56,229 bases of DNA from an uncultured bacterium (lineage in GTDB: Bacteria; Bacillota; Clostridia; Oscillospirales; Ruminococcaceae): NCBI GenBank assembly GCA_905214345.1, contig CAJMLV010000019.1:1-56229 (forward strand). The letters run 5' to 3'. A program made the translations under genes and the position numbers. Below, piece by piece: positions 25,815 through 34,812 of this stretch. Position 1 is the first letter of the stretch. Every line of letters begins with the position of its first letter. Below the pieces are notes generated by a model, which was given only the letters and a program-made list of their open reading frames with translations, was not told the origin of the DNA and ran no database searches.

Positions 25815-26583
25815 ACTGCAACATGTACAGTCCGGGTATCACAAACGTCCGGTGCTGCGGGGCATCGACCTGGAATTCCGCCCCGGGGAGGTGCTGGCTC
25901 TCATCGGGCCCAACGGCAGCGGCAAAAGCACCCTGCTGCGCACCGCTCTGGGGCTGCTGCCCTGTACCGGGGGACAGGTGCTGTATGACGGTGTGCCGCT
26001 GACACAGCTTTCTCCCCGGCAGGTGGCCCAACAGGCAGCCTTTCTGTCCCAGACCCGCACCACCCCTAACATCACTGCCCGGCGGATGGTGCTGCACGGG
26101 CGGTTCCCCCACCTGTCCTATCCCCGGCATTACCGGCCGGAGGACAAGGCCATCGTGCGGCAGGCGTTGGAAGAAGCGGACGCCGCCGACCTGGCCGACC
26201 GTCCCATGAACGAACTCAGCGGCGGCCAGCGGCAGAAGGTTTACCTGGCCATGGCCATTGCCCAGCAGACCCCCACCGTGCTCATGGATGAGCCCACCAC
26301 CTTCCTGGACATTGCCCATCAGCTGGGGGTCGTGGAGATGACCCGCCGCCTGGCACAAGGGGGCCGGGCGGTGGTGATGGTGCTTCACGACCTGCCCCTG
26401 GCCATGGGGGGGGCCGACCGCCTGGCCGTGCTGGAGGATGGCCTGCTGGTCCACAGCGGTACCCCGGAAGAAATCTACACCAGCGGCGTGCTGGAACCAG
26501 TGTTCCACATCCGGCAAAGCCGTACCCGGACCGCCGACGGCTGGCGATATTTCTGCGAACTGCCCCGGAAGGAGGAAGAATAA
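25807..26583 (+). CDS. FecE/BtuD-type ABC transporter ATPase
   Basis: This 258-residue ATPase powers the importer. It has Walker A GPNGSGKST (residues 34-42), Q-loop FLSQTRTTP, signature NELSGGQRQKV, Walker B VLMDEPTTFLD and switch histidine in VLHDL. The start at 25807 lies inside the permease gene. The stop codon directly abuts the ATG of cysG with no spacer, so the transporter and sirohaem synthase are translated from one message. Confidence 0.92.
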   Translation: MIELQHVQSGYHKRPVLRGIDLEFRPGEVLALIGPNGSGKSTLLRTALGLLPCTGGQVLYDGVPLTQLSPRQVAQQAAFLSQTRTTPNITARRMVLHGRFPHLSYPRHYRPEDKAIVRQALEEADAADLADRPMNELSGGQRQKVYLAMAIAQQTPTVLMDEPTTFLDIAHQLGVVEMTRRLAQGGRAVVMVLHDLPLAMGGADRLAVLEDGLLVHSGTPEEIYTSGVLEPVFHIRQSRTRTADGWRYFCELPRKEEE

Positions 26584-27900
26584 ATGCCCTGGTTCCCCAT
26601 GTTTGTGCAGCTGAAAGGCGCCGATGCCCTCCTTGTGGGGGGCGGCACCGTGGCTTTGCGCAAAGCCGAAAAACTGCTGCCCTATGGTCCCCGCATCACG
26701 GTGGTTGCCCCGGACATCATCCCGGAACTGGCGGCTTTGCCGGGGTTGGCCCTCTGCCGCCGTCCCTTTGAGGAAAGCGACCTGCAAGGGAATCTCGCTA
26801 TGGTCATTGCTGCCACCGATGATACCGCCCTGAACCGGAAGATCGCCGCCCTCTGTCGGGAAAAGCGCATCCCGGTGAATGTGGTGGACGACCCCGAAGC
26901 CTGCGGCTTCCTGTTTCCGGCGCTGGTGCGGCGGGGACGGCTGTCGGTGGGCATCTCCACCGGCGGGGCCAGTCCCACGGCAGCGGTGTGGCTCAAAGAG
27001 CGCATCGAAAGCATTCTGCCGCCTCATTTTGGCGCTGCCCTGGACCGTCTGGAAGCTTTGCGCCCGGCCCTGAAAGCCCGGGTGCCCGACGAGCGCGACC
27101 GGGCCGCCCGGTTCCGCGCCGCCTTTGAGCGGGAACTGGCGGTGTCCGCCGGACCCGCTGCCGAACGCCCCGCAGGCCATGTGGCGCTGGTGGGGGCGGG
27201 CTGCGGCAGTGCCGACCTCATCACGGTGCGGGGGCTGCGGCTGCTGCGGCAGTGTACCGCCCTGGTGTATGACGACCTTATAGACGCCAGCCTGCTGGAC
27301 GAACTGCCCGCGGAGGCCGCAACCTTCTATATGGGTAAGCGTAGCGGGCACCATGCCGCCCCCCAGGAAGAAATCAACGCAAAACTCATTGAACTGGCCC
27401 AGGCAGGACACCGGGTGGTGCGGCTGAAAGGCGGCGACCCCTTCGTCTTTGGCCGGGGCGGGGAAGAAGCCCTGGCCCTGCAGCAGGCGGGCATCAGCTT
27501 TGAGGTGGTGCCCGGCATCTCCTCGGCCATTGCCATCCCGGGAGAGGCAGGTATCCCTGTCACCCATCGGGGTATGAGCCGGGAGGTGCATATCATCACC
27601 GCCCATACCAGGGCCGGAGAACAGCCCGATTACCGCAAATACGCGGCACTGGAGGGTACCCTGGTCTTTCTCATGGGCCTGCAGCGGCTGGAGAGGATCG
27701 CCGCCGACCTGCAGGCAGGCGGTATGGCGGGGGATACCCCGGCTGCCGTGGTCAGCGGCGGCAACGCCGCCCATCCCGCCGCCGTGCGGGCGCCGCTGTG
27801 CCGTATTGCCGAAGCCGCCCGCCGTGCAGAGGTAGAAGCGCCTGCCATCATTCTGGTGGGAAACGTGGCGGCCCTGGATGTGTACGCCGGGCTGCTGTGA
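26584..27900 (+). CDS. cysG: Sirohaem synthase: fused precorrin-2 dehydrogenase/ferrochelatase and uroporphyrinogen-III methyltransferase
   Basis: This 438-residue protein has the same domain order as enterobacterial CysG. The N-terminal part (about 1-190) begins with an NAD-binding motif, LLVGGGTVALRKAEKLL, and contains SVGISTGGASPTAA, typical of the dehydrogenase/ferrochelatase domain. The C-terminal part is a uroporphyrinogen-III methyltransferase with VGAGCGSADLITVRGLRLL, YDDLID, RLKGGDPFVFGRGGEE and VPGISSAIA. It would convert uroporphyrinogen III to sirohaem using two SAM, NAD and iron. The likely consumer is the sirohaem reductase fusion upstream. Genes that make uroporphyrinogen III are not in the window. 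Confidence 0.93.
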   Translation: MPWFPMFVQLKGADALLVGGGTVALRKAEKLLPYGPRITVVAPDIIPELAALPGLALCRRPFEESDLQGNLAMVIAATDDTALNRKIAALCREKRIPVNVVDDPEACGFLFPALVRRGRLSVGISTGGASPTAAVWLKERIESILPPHFGAALDRLEALRPALKARVPDERDRAARFRAAFERELAVSAGPAAERPAGHVALVGAGCGSADLITVRGLRLLRQCTALVYDDLIDASLLDELPAEAATFYMGKRSGHHAAPQEEINAKLIELAQAGHRVVRLKGGDPFVFGRGGEEALALQQAGISFEVVPGISSAIAIPGEAGIPVTHRGMSREVHIITAHTRAGEQPDYRKYAALEGTLVFLMGLQRLERIAADLQAGGMAGDTPAAVVSGGNAAHPAAVRAPLCRIAEAARRAEVEAPAIILVGNVAALDVYAGLL

Positions 27901-27908
27901 GATACACA

Positions 27909-27945
27909 AAACGGGAGAGCGAAGTTTCGCTCTCCCGTTTGTTTT
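27909..27945. terminator. Bidirectional intrinsic terminator
   Basis: AAACGGGAGAGCGAA and TTCGCTCTCCCGTTT form a 15-bp near-perfect stem with A- and T-rich flanks. It separates the rightward cysG operon from the leftward GLUG-protein operon. Confidence 0.88.
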
Positions 27946-30900
27946 ATGCCTTGGCGTGTTTCTTGTGACGGCGGCGGATCACCGCGGCCGCAACCAGCAG
28001 AAGCAGGGCGGCAGCTATACCGCCCGCCAGCAGGGGAACAGGCAGTTCCGGCTGCACCACGGCGGCCATGGTGTCCTCACCCGGCAGAGCGGTGAACACC
28101 AGATAACTGCCGTCCTCGGTGGTTTCGGCCCGGCGCCAGCTGCCGTCGGCCGACCGCAGGTACACGGCGGTGTTTTTCTTTGTCGGCAGATAGTGCATCT
28201 GCCAGCTGTCCCCGCCGTTTTCCGGCAGGGCAAACTGCCAGCTTTCGGCGTGCTGCCCGGGTACCAGAGGGGCGGCGTCGCTGGCGATCATGGTCAGTTC
28301 TCCGTTGCCGAAGCTGCCCTCCGCCAGCAGAACAGGTCGGCCGTCCTCCCGCAGTTCGCTGCCGGCTACCACCGTGGTCAACGGTGTGTATACGGCATCG
28401 ATGGTCTGGTCGAAACGGATGTCCTCGGTCTCAAAGTCCGCCCAGGCGGCGGTGCAGCCGTCCTTGGCGGGAACGGCGGGAGCCGTGGCGGAATCAAAAC
28501 TGCCGCCGTATTCCACCGTTTCTGTGGCGACCACTGCGCCGTCCGCCTTGAAGGTCAGCACAATGGTGCGGAACTCTTCGGGCAGACCTTTCTGTTCGGT
28601 CAGGGCGGCAAAATCCGCGAAGGTCAGGGGCTCCGCCTGTCCGGCGTAGCTCACTCCGTCGATGCCGCCCAGAGTGTCGCTCACAAAATAGTTGCCGGTC
28701 TGCTCGCTTTCCTCGTCCTGCACGGCGGCACTCAGACTGCCATTTTCCAGATTGCCGGCAATAGCGCCCAGCCATTCGGTGCCCTGCACCTGTACCAGGG
28801 CAAGGCATCCGGTCACGGTGTAGCCGCTGCCCGCAACGCCGCCCACATAGTCGCCGCCTTCCAGACAGCCTTTGGCGGCGCAGTCGCGTATGGCAGACTG
28901 GCTGCGCCCTGCAATGCCGCCCACATAGTCGGCTTCAGTCCCGGTCAGGTCGGCACGGCTGCGGCTGTTCATCACGGTGCCCATGTCCATGCTGCCCACG
29001 ATGCCGCCCGCACATTCCTTTTTGGCCTGTACGGCGCCGGTGTTTTCACAGTCGCGGATCACGATGCGGCTTTTGCAGGTCACATTCAGGGAACTGCTGC
29101 CAGAGATCTTGGTGTCGTCCTCGGGGTCCAGGTCATTCTCCCGGGCCATAGCTCCGGCGATGCCTCCGGCGTTGATGTCGGCGTTCACGCTGCCCTCGTT
29201 GCGGCAGTTGAACACCTTGCCTTCGGTGTCGCTTTCGGTATCGCTGTCCGAAACATCCTGGAACAGATCGTCGTTGTCGCTGGGTTCGGCGGCGCCGATG
29301 AGGGTATCGCCGATGACGTTCAGCTGGTCGGTGATGGCCTGAATGTCCTGGATCAGGGCCTGTGTGGAGTTGCCGGTCTCGGTGTTCAGGCTGCCCACCC
29401 CGTCTGCCAGAGAGGTCAGACTGCCGTTCAGGCTGTTGCGGGCCGCGGTGATCTCGTCACGACCGGTCACTTCCACGCTGGGAACGGTCAGAGTCAGCTG
29501 TCCGTCCACCGTCAGGCTGCCTTCGTGTTCCGTTTCCCCCTCTGCATGCAGGCCGGGAGCCCCGTGGACTGCTTCGCTGCGGTCAGCCGGTTCGGCAGCT
29601 TCGGCGGGTTCAGAGGATTCCGCGGCGGGCTCGGACGGCTCTTCCGGCACGGGGGCGGGCACTTCGGTGAGGTCCGGCACGGGGGTGGCGGTTGCCGCTG
29701 GTTCCGGCGTGGGAGTCACTTCCGGTACGGGGGTGGGGGTCGCTTCCGGTTCGGGCGCAGGCGTCGGTTCTGCGGAAGGCTCCGGCGTGGGAGTGGGCGT
29801 CAGCCCTACATCACCGCTGCCGGAAGCATTGCCGTTGCCGGTGAGCTGGGTGAGATCGGTGATGGTGATTTCCTGGGTGCCGATGCTGATGCCGTTGGCC
29901 AGCTGGTCCAGCAGGCTGTCCACCGCCGTGCGGGCAGTGCTCACCTGGCTTTGCAGCTCATTCAGCCGCCCGGTCAGTTCGCTGGAAGAAGCCGCTGCGT
30001 CCCGGTTGGCCTTGTTCATCAGACTTTGCAGGGTTTCCAGCTGGCCCTGCAGCTGCTGCAGGGTATCGGCGCTGTACTGCAGAATGCTGGAGGGTTCCAT
30101 CTGCCCCACAATGCCGCCGCCCTCCTTGCGGGCATGAATGGTGCCGTAGTTTACGCAGCCTTCGATGTAGCCGGTCTGGCTGCCGGCAATGCCGCCCACG
30201 TTGTAACCGATGTGGTCATAGCCCACACTGCCCCGGTTCACGCAGGCGCGGATCACACCGGCGGAACATCCGGCAATGCCGCCCACGTCGGTGATGTCGG
30301 CGGCACGCTCGGTTTTCAGCAGGTCTTCCACCGTCATGTCTTCCAGGTCCACCTCGTTCTGGCTCACGGTGGTGTTCACATCGGCCAGGCTGGTGCACCC
30401 GGTCACCACGCCGTCGTTGCGGCCGGTCACGCCGCCGATGAAGTGGTCGCCGTAGACACTGCCGCTGACGGTGCATCCGCTGATGACACCGTCGGCGGTG
30501 TTAACGCCCGCGATGCCGCCCACTTCGGTGGTGCCGGTGGCAGTGCCTTCAAAGCGGCAGTCCTCGATGGTGCCGGCGTTCTGCCCGGCAATGCCGCCCA
30601 CTTCCGCCCGGGAACCGCCCGGCTGTACCGTACCGGTAACGGTGGTATGGCGCACGGTGCCTTCGGTCTGGATATAGCGGAACAGCCCCTGTACGCTGCC
30701 CTCATCGGTGAGGGTCAGGCCGCTGATGGTGTGGCCCTGGCCTTCCCACAGGCCGCCGAAACTGGGAATCCCGTCAAAATCCGTGCCGGTCAGGTCGATG
30801 TCGGCGTCCAGATAAACGGTCTTGTCCAGGCTCCAGCTGTCCAGGCGGCAGTTTTCCGCCAGCTGCAGCAGATCGTCGGAACTGGTCAGGTGGATGACGT

Positions 30901-30997
30901 TCTCCTCTTCCGCAAATACCGCGGCGGGCAGGGTGCCGAACAAAAGGGCGGTGCACAGCAGGGAACACAGGCCGCGTCTGATGGTTTTGTTCATCAT
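27944..30997 (-). CDS. GLUG-repeat surface protein with Pro-rich linker and C-terminal membrane anchor
   Basis: This 1017-residue exported protein starts with a signal peptide (LCTALLFGTLPAAVFA). Residues about 80-290 and 590-750 hold many GLUG-type repeats of the form VGGIAG...G.I..C, expected to build a beta-helix. Between them are two heptad-rich segments (TLQQLQGQLETLQSLMNK and SLNGSLTSLADGVGSL) and a Pro/Thr/Glu-rich linker with repeated TPTPEP. The C terminus has one hydrophobic segment followed by RRRHKKHAKA, without an LPxTG motif, so it is membrane anchored. The gene overlaps the upstream MMPL exporter by 4 nt, so the two probably work together at the cell surface. Molecular function is unknown. 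Confidence 0.85.
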   Translation of the reverse strand: MMNKTIRRGLCSLLCTALLFGTLPAAVFAEEENVIHLTSSDDLLQLAENCRLDSWSLDKTVYLDADIDLTGTDFDGIPSFGGLWEGQGHTISGLTLTDEGSVQGLFRYIQTEGTVRHTTVTGTVQPGGSRAEVGGIAGQNAGTIEDCRFEGTATGTTEVGGIAGVNTADGVISGCTVSGSVYGDHFIGGVTGRNDGVVTGCTSLADVNTTVSQNEVDLEDMTVEDLLKTERAADITDVGGIAGCSAGVIRACVNRGSVGYDHIGYNVGGIAGSQTGYIEGCVNYGTIHARKEGGGIVGQMEPSSILQYSADTLQQLQGQLETLQSLMNKANRDAAASSSELTGRLNELQSQVSTARTAVDSLLDQLANGISIGTQEITITDLTQLTGNGNASGSGDVGLTPTPTPEPSAEPTPAPEPEATPTPVPEVTPTPEPAATATPVPDLTEVPAPVPEEPSEPAAESSEPAEAAEPADRSEAVHGAPGLHAEGETEHEGSLTVDGQLTLTVPSVEVTGRDEITAARNSLNGSLTSLADGVGSLNTETGNSTQALIQDIQAITDQLNVIGDTLIGAAEPSDNDDLFQDVSDSDTESDTEGKVFNCRNEGSVNADINAGGIAGAMARENDLDPEDDTKISGSSSLNVTCKSRIVIRDCENTGAVQAKKECAGGIVGSMDMGTVMNSRSRADLTGTEADYVGGIAGRSQSAIRDCAAKGCLEGGDYVGGVAGSGYTVTGCLALVQVQGTEWLGAIAGNLENGSLSAAVQDEESEQTGNYFVSDTLGGIDGVSYAGQAEPLTFADFAALTEQKGLPEEFRTIVLTFKADGAVVATETVEYGGSFDSATAPAVPAKDGCTAAWADFETEDIRFDQTIDAVYTPLTTVVAGSELREDGRPVLLAEGSFGNGELTMIASDAAPLVPGQHAESWQFALPENGGDSWQMHYLPTKKNTAVYLRSADGSWRRAETTEDGSYLVFTALPGEDTMAAVVQPELPVPLLAGGIAAALLLLVAAAVIRRRHKKHAKA

Positions 30998-33504
30998 ACT
31001 TCCTCCCCTTCGGTATAATTCTGGGCCCAGACAGCCGCATCGGAGGCTTCCTGGGGCAGGTAATAATCCGGTTCGGCGGGTTCGATGGTGGTGCCGGAGG
31101 TCACCGCCGCTTTCAGCGTACCGTTCAGGGTGCCCTTGATCTCGGCGTCGATCACGCCGTTCACATAGCCGCGGACCCGGCCGCTTACCCGCATGCTGCC
31201 GCTGGCGGAACGGTTGATGCGGGACAGGTCGATGGGGGCTTTCATGGCGAAGCTGGTGCGCTCCACGATGGAATCCCCCACCAGCAGGATCTGGGGCAGC
31301 ACCGCCAGAACCAGCAAGATGGAGATCACGGTGCCGCGGCCCAGGCAGGTACCGATGGCTGCAATGACCGGGTTTGTGGTCATCGCGCCGATCAGGGCAC
31401 CCGCCACCGCCAGGATGGTGCCGGAGGTGAAGATGGTGGGAAAAGCCTGGTTCAGGGCGGTGATCATGGCTTTCTGGATGGGCATTTCCTTTTTCAGCTC
31501 GGTGTAGTGGCTGGAAATGACGATGGCATAGTCGATGTTGGCGCCCATCTGGATGGCGTTGACGATGAGATAGCCCAGGAAATACAAGGGCTGGTCCTGC
31601 AGGGTGGGGATGGCGAAGTTCATCCAGATACTGCCCTGGATCACCAGGATCAGCAGGATAGGCAGACCCACAGACTGGAAGGTGAACAGCAAGATCAGCA
31701 CCACGAACAGGGCCGAAAGGATGCTGATGAGCACGTTGTCCTGCACAAAGGAGCCGGACAGGTCCTTCACGTTGGTGGAGTTGCCCACCACATAGTAGTC
31801 GCCGCTGTAATACTGCCCGATGATGTCGTGCATGGTGGTCAGGAAATCCATGGTTTCATCACTTTCTTCCGGCAGGGTCAGGTATACCACCATGCGGCTG
31901 TACTTGTCGCTCTGCAGCTGGACCTGGGCCCAGTTCAGCTGGTCGAAGAGGTCATCCAGAGTATCCTGCATCTCTCCTTCCAGGGTGATGTTGCCGTCTT
32001 TCATCTCCTTTTGGAGGAACATGAACATATCAAAAAGAGGAACCTTATAGTCTCCGATGCCGCTGAGCACGCTGCCGTACTGACTGTTGTCCACGGCATA
32101 AGCCACATACAGGGCTTCCGCGGCCTCGTAATCGATGCCTGCAATCTCCGAGAGCTGCCGCGGCGTCACGGCGTCGGCCAGCATATAGCCGTCCTGGGCT
32201 TCGGTGTTGGCCAGACCCTGGGCGGAGTCCACCTCCGGGCAGGCTTCCAGCTGCTGCAGGATCTGCCGTTCGGCGTCATAGTTGCCCTTGGGCACAATGA
32301 TTGCCACCATGTTGTTGTTGCCGAAGGTGTTCTTGATCTTCTGGTGGGCGATCTGGCTCACGCTCTGTTTGGCGGTGACCAGATCGGTGAAGCTGTAACA
32401 GTAGGGGCACTGGTTGGCCAGTACGGCGGCGATGATGACCACCACCACAAAAATCGGCGGAATAATGAACCGGGTGGCCACGTCGAACCTGCCCAGGAAG
32501 GTGATCTGGGGGATGAGCTTGCGGTGGCGGGTGGCGTCGATCTTTTTGCTGAACACCATGAGCAGCCCGGGCATCAGGGTAAACACCGAGAGCAGGCTGA
32601 ACAGGATGGCTTTGATCAGAACAGTGGCCATGTCCCGGCCGATGCCGAAGTGCATGAAGGCCAGGGCCGCCAGGCCGGAAATGGTGGTCAGGGAAGAGGA
32701 GCTGATCTCGGGGATGGCCTTGGACAGGGCGGCGATGCAGGCCTCCCGTGTGTCCTTGGTCTCGTGTTCGTCGGAGAAGCGGTGGCACAGGATGATGGCG
32801 TAGTCGATGGCCAGTGCCAGCTGCAGAATGACGGTGACCGAGTTGGAGATGAAGGAGATGGTCCCGCACAGGAAGTTGGTGCCCATGTTCAGAAGGGCGG
32901 CGGCACCGAAGGTCAGGATCAGCACCGGCACCTCGGCATAGGAGCGGGATGTCAGGGTCAGCACTACCACGATGATGACCGCTGCGATCACCAAGATCAC
33001 ACCCATCTCACTGGCCAGGTCGGCGGACATATCCTGTCCGACCTCGGTGTCAATGTAGGTGTCGTACCCCGCCAGCGCTTCCCGGATTCCGTCCAGGGCC
33101 TGCAGGCTGATGTCGTCGGTGGATGTGCCGTCAAAGGTGACGGAATACAGGGCTGACGCCTGTTTGTAATGGTCGGCGGTATCGTCAAACTCCACGCTGT
33201 ATACGCCGTCCACATCCTCAATGGTGCTGGCCAGGTCGGTGGCCGTATCGTAGGTCACGTTGGACACCATGACCCGGGCGGTGCCGAAGGTGGTGAAATT
33301 GTCGTTCATCACGGTCAGCCCCTGGCGGGTCTCGGTGTCGGCGGGCAGATAGGTGGTGATATCGTTTTCCACCTTCACCCAGCCGGAAGCCACGATGCTG
33401 AAAATCAGCGCCAGGGCGTACAGCAAAAAGAACAGGTTGCGCCTGTCTACAATGAAGGTGGCGATTTTTTCCAGCCCGCCGGTTTTCGGCTTCTTTTCTT
33501 CCAT
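30994..33504 (-). CDS. MMPL/RND-family membrane exporter
   Basis: This 836-residue transporter has the RND-like layout: one membrane segment near residue 25, a large outer loop, five or more segments, then a second repeat of the same. Characteristic blocks are IDYAIILCHRFSDEHE and the matching NIDYAIVISSHYTELKKE in the second half, each carrying the proton-relay Asp of the family. Such proteins export lipids, peptides or drugs using the proton gradient. The ATG at 33504 follows GGGAGG. Its stop overlaps the start of the GLUG protein gene (ATGA), indicating one translational unit. The substrate is unknown. Confidence 0.9.
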   Translation of the reverse strand: MEEKKPKTGGLEKIATFIVDRRNLFFLLYALALIFSIVASGWVKVENDITTYLPADTETRQGLTVMNDNFTTFGTARVMVSNVTYDTATDLASTIEDVDGVYSVEFDDTADHYKQASALYSVTFDGTSTDDISLQALDGIREALAGYDTYIDTEVGQDMSADLASEMGVILVIAAVIIVVVLTLTSRSYAEVPVLILTFGAAALLNMGTNFLCGTISFISNSVTVILQLALAIDYAIILCHRFSDEHETKDTREACIAALSKAIPEISSSSLTTISGLAALAFMHFGIGRDMATVLIKAILFSLLSVFTLMPGLLMVFSKKIDATRHRKLIPQITFLGRFDVATRFIIPPIFVVVVIIAAVLANQCPYCYSFTDLVTAKQSVSQIAHQKIKNTFGNNNMVAIIVPKGNYDAERQILQQLEACPEVDSAQGLANTEAQDGYMLADAVTPRQLSEIAGIDYEAAEALYVAYAVDNSQYGSVLSGIGDYKVPLFDMFMFLQKEMKDGNITLEGEMQDTLDDLFDQLNWAQVQLQSDKYSRMVVYLTLPEESDETMDFLTTMHDIIGQYYSGDYYVVGNSTNVKDLSGSFVQDNVLISILSALFVVLILLFTFQSVGLPILLILVIQGSIWMNFAIPTLQDQPLYFLGYLIVNAIQMGANIDYAIVISSHYTELKKEMPIQKAMITALNQAFPTIFTSGTILAVAGALIGAMTTNPVIAAIGTCLGRGTVISILLVLAVLPQILLVGDSIVERTSFAMKAPIDLSRINRSASGSMRVSGRVRGYVNGVIDAEIKGTLNGTLKAAVTSGTTIEPAEPDYYLPQEASDAAVWAQNYTEGEEV

Positions 33505-33648
33505 GGCAGAAAAATCCTCCCGTTTTCAATTCAAAAACAGCCCGCACAAGGTGGGCCGCTTTATCATCTTAGTACGGCAGGCGCACAAAAACCATATACA
33601 ATATTGAACATGTGTAAAGAAAACGGGAAAAACCGGCCGTTTTTCCAC

Positions 33649-33679
33649 AAAAAAGCCCCGGATGGTGGAAATCCGGGGC
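33649..33679 (-). terminator. Intrinsic terminator of the rhamnose-side AraC gene
   Basis: Read leftward, GCCCCGGAT (33671-33679) pairs with ATCCGGGGC (33655-33663), followed by T6 (33649-33654). Confidence 0.85.
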
Positions 33680-33691
33680 GAGAATGGATAT

Positions 33692-34663
33692 TCAGGAAGT
33701 GGTCTGACGGCGGCGGTATTCGGCGGGGGAACAGCCGTATTTTTCCCGGAAGATGCGGTAGAAATAGCTGCTGTTTTCGTAGCCGATGGCTTCCAGCACT
33801 GCGTCGGCGGGCAGGCGGGTGTTGCCCAGCAGATAGGCCGACTGCTGCAGGCGGCGCTGCTGCAGCAGCTGCTTGAAGTTCTGCCCGGTGTGGTGCTTGA
33901 GCAGGCGGCTCAGGGTGTAGGGGGCCAGGTGCAGCTGGGCGGCCAACTCTTCCAGCGTGCCGGTCTTGTAAGAGGTCTCAATGTATTTCAGGGCGGTGAA
34001 CACCACGCTTTCCTCCCGGCTGTCGGGGGCGGTGCGGTTGATATCCTCCGCAAACATGGCCAGGTTCAGCAGCAGCAGGCCCATGGTGGTCTGGTTCAGC
34101 ACATTGACGCCCGGCTTTTTCTCCAGCAGGGTCCAGATCATGTTTTCCAGCAGGTTCTGCACCGGCAGAATGTCGTGGGCTGCAATGTGCAGGTACCCTG
34201 CAAAGGCGGATTCCCCCGCCAGGGTGGAGATGAGAAAATCCCGCAGGACGTTTTCCTGTTCCAGCATGCGGAAACTGCGGTCAAAGAACTGGGGCAGAAT
34301 GATAAAGTTCACCCCCACGTCCCCCTCCGAGGCGGGCAGGATCTCGTGGTAGGCGGCCTGGTTCAGGAACAGCAGGTCCCCGGTGTGCAGCACCAGGGTC
34401 TGGGTTCCGTTGATGATATGGGTGGTGGAGCCGCTGCACATATACAAAAGTTCCACATAGTTGTGCCGGTGGCGGGGAAAATGTACGAACCGGGTATGGG
34501 GGCGCACCTCGATGAGCTTGCCCTTTTCCAGCAGCTTTTCACTGTCCACCACAAAGTCCCGGCGGGAGGTATACCGTTCCCGTTCCACCTGGCTGTGCCC
34601 GGCCAGAATGGCCTGCTCTTCCTCGGTGATCTTCTGCAGTTTTTTCAAAAGCCGTGGGTCCAT
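33692..34663 (-). CDS. AraC-family regulator, probable rhamnose-operon regulator
   Basis: This 323-residue protein has an N-terminal cupin sensor (HFPRHRHNYVELLYM and HTGDLLFLNQAAYHEI). The C-terminal AraC helix-turn-helix pair covers about residues 220-320, including LAAQLHLAPYTLSRLLKHH and IGYENSSYFYRIFREKYGCS. It is divergent from rhaB, separated by 149 nt that hold two direct repeats and promoters for both directions, so control of the rhamnose genes is the natural inference. It resembles RhaS/RhaR in layout only; L-rhamnose as effector is not shown by the sequence. Confidence 0.88.
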   Translation of the reverse strand: MDPRLLKKLQKITEEEQAILAGHSQVERERYTSRRDFVVDSEKLLEKGKLIEVRPHTRFVHFPRHRHNYVELLYMCSGSTTHIINGTQTLVLHTGDLLFLNQAAYHEILPASEGDVGVNFIILPQFFDRSFRMLEQENVLRDFLISTLAGESAFAGYLHIAAHDILPVQNLLENMIWTLLEKKPGVNVLNQTTMGLLLLNLAMFAEDINRTAPDSREESVVFTALKYIETSYKTGTLEELAAQLHLAPYTLSRLLKHHTGQNFKQLLQQRRLQQSAYLLGNTRLPADAVLEAIGYENSSYFYRIFREKYGCSPAEYRRRQTTS

Positions 34664-34689
34664 GGCTTCGGCCCTCCTTTTCTGCCATC

Positions 34690-34718
34690 AGCATACCACA
34701 CAGCGGAACGGATTGCAA
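34690..34718 (-). promoter_or_regulatory. Sigma-A-type promoter of the AraC regulator gene
   Basis: On the minus strand TTGCAA (34713-34718) and TATGCT (34690-34695) are 17 nt apart. The -35 box overlaps the first direct repeat at 34714-34723, which would allow autorepression. Confidence 0.6.
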
Positions 34719-34778
34719 ATAAGGTCCCTGTTTTGCCCTGAAACCGTCCTTATCCATGCAAATAAGAACCGTTAGAAT
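34714..34778 (+). promoter_or_regulatory. Direct repeats and candidate promoter upstream of rhaB
   Basis: TGCAAATAAG occurs twice in the same orientation, at 34714-34723 and 34757-34766, 43 bp apart (about four helical turns). Direct repeats are the usual binding pattern of AraC dimers. A weak rightward promoter (TTATCC 34750-34755, TAGAAT 34773-34778, 17-nt spacer) encloses the second copy. Exact promoter assignment is uncertain. Confidence 0.55.
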
Positions 34779-34812
34779 AGAATCAGAACAAAACGTCAAG
34801 GAGGACTGTGCA

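Noticed and set aside
27944..28100. GLUG protein as a sortase substrate
   Set aside because: The C terminus has a hydrophobic segment and basic tail, but no LPxTG or NPxTN motif precedes it, so membrane anchoring is the simpler reading.
29640..29810. Repetitive GGCGTGGGAGTC-like DNA inside the GLUG gene as a possible tandem-repeat or CRISPR element
   Set aside because: The repetition simply encodes the Pro/Thr-rich TPTPEP linker; units vary in length and have no unique spacers.
27878..31018. A 1046-codon rightward open frame opposite the GLUG protein
   Set aside because: The leftward frame has a signal peptide, GLUG repeats, an anchor and a coupled upstream gene; the rightward one is Gly/His/Ala shadow sequence.
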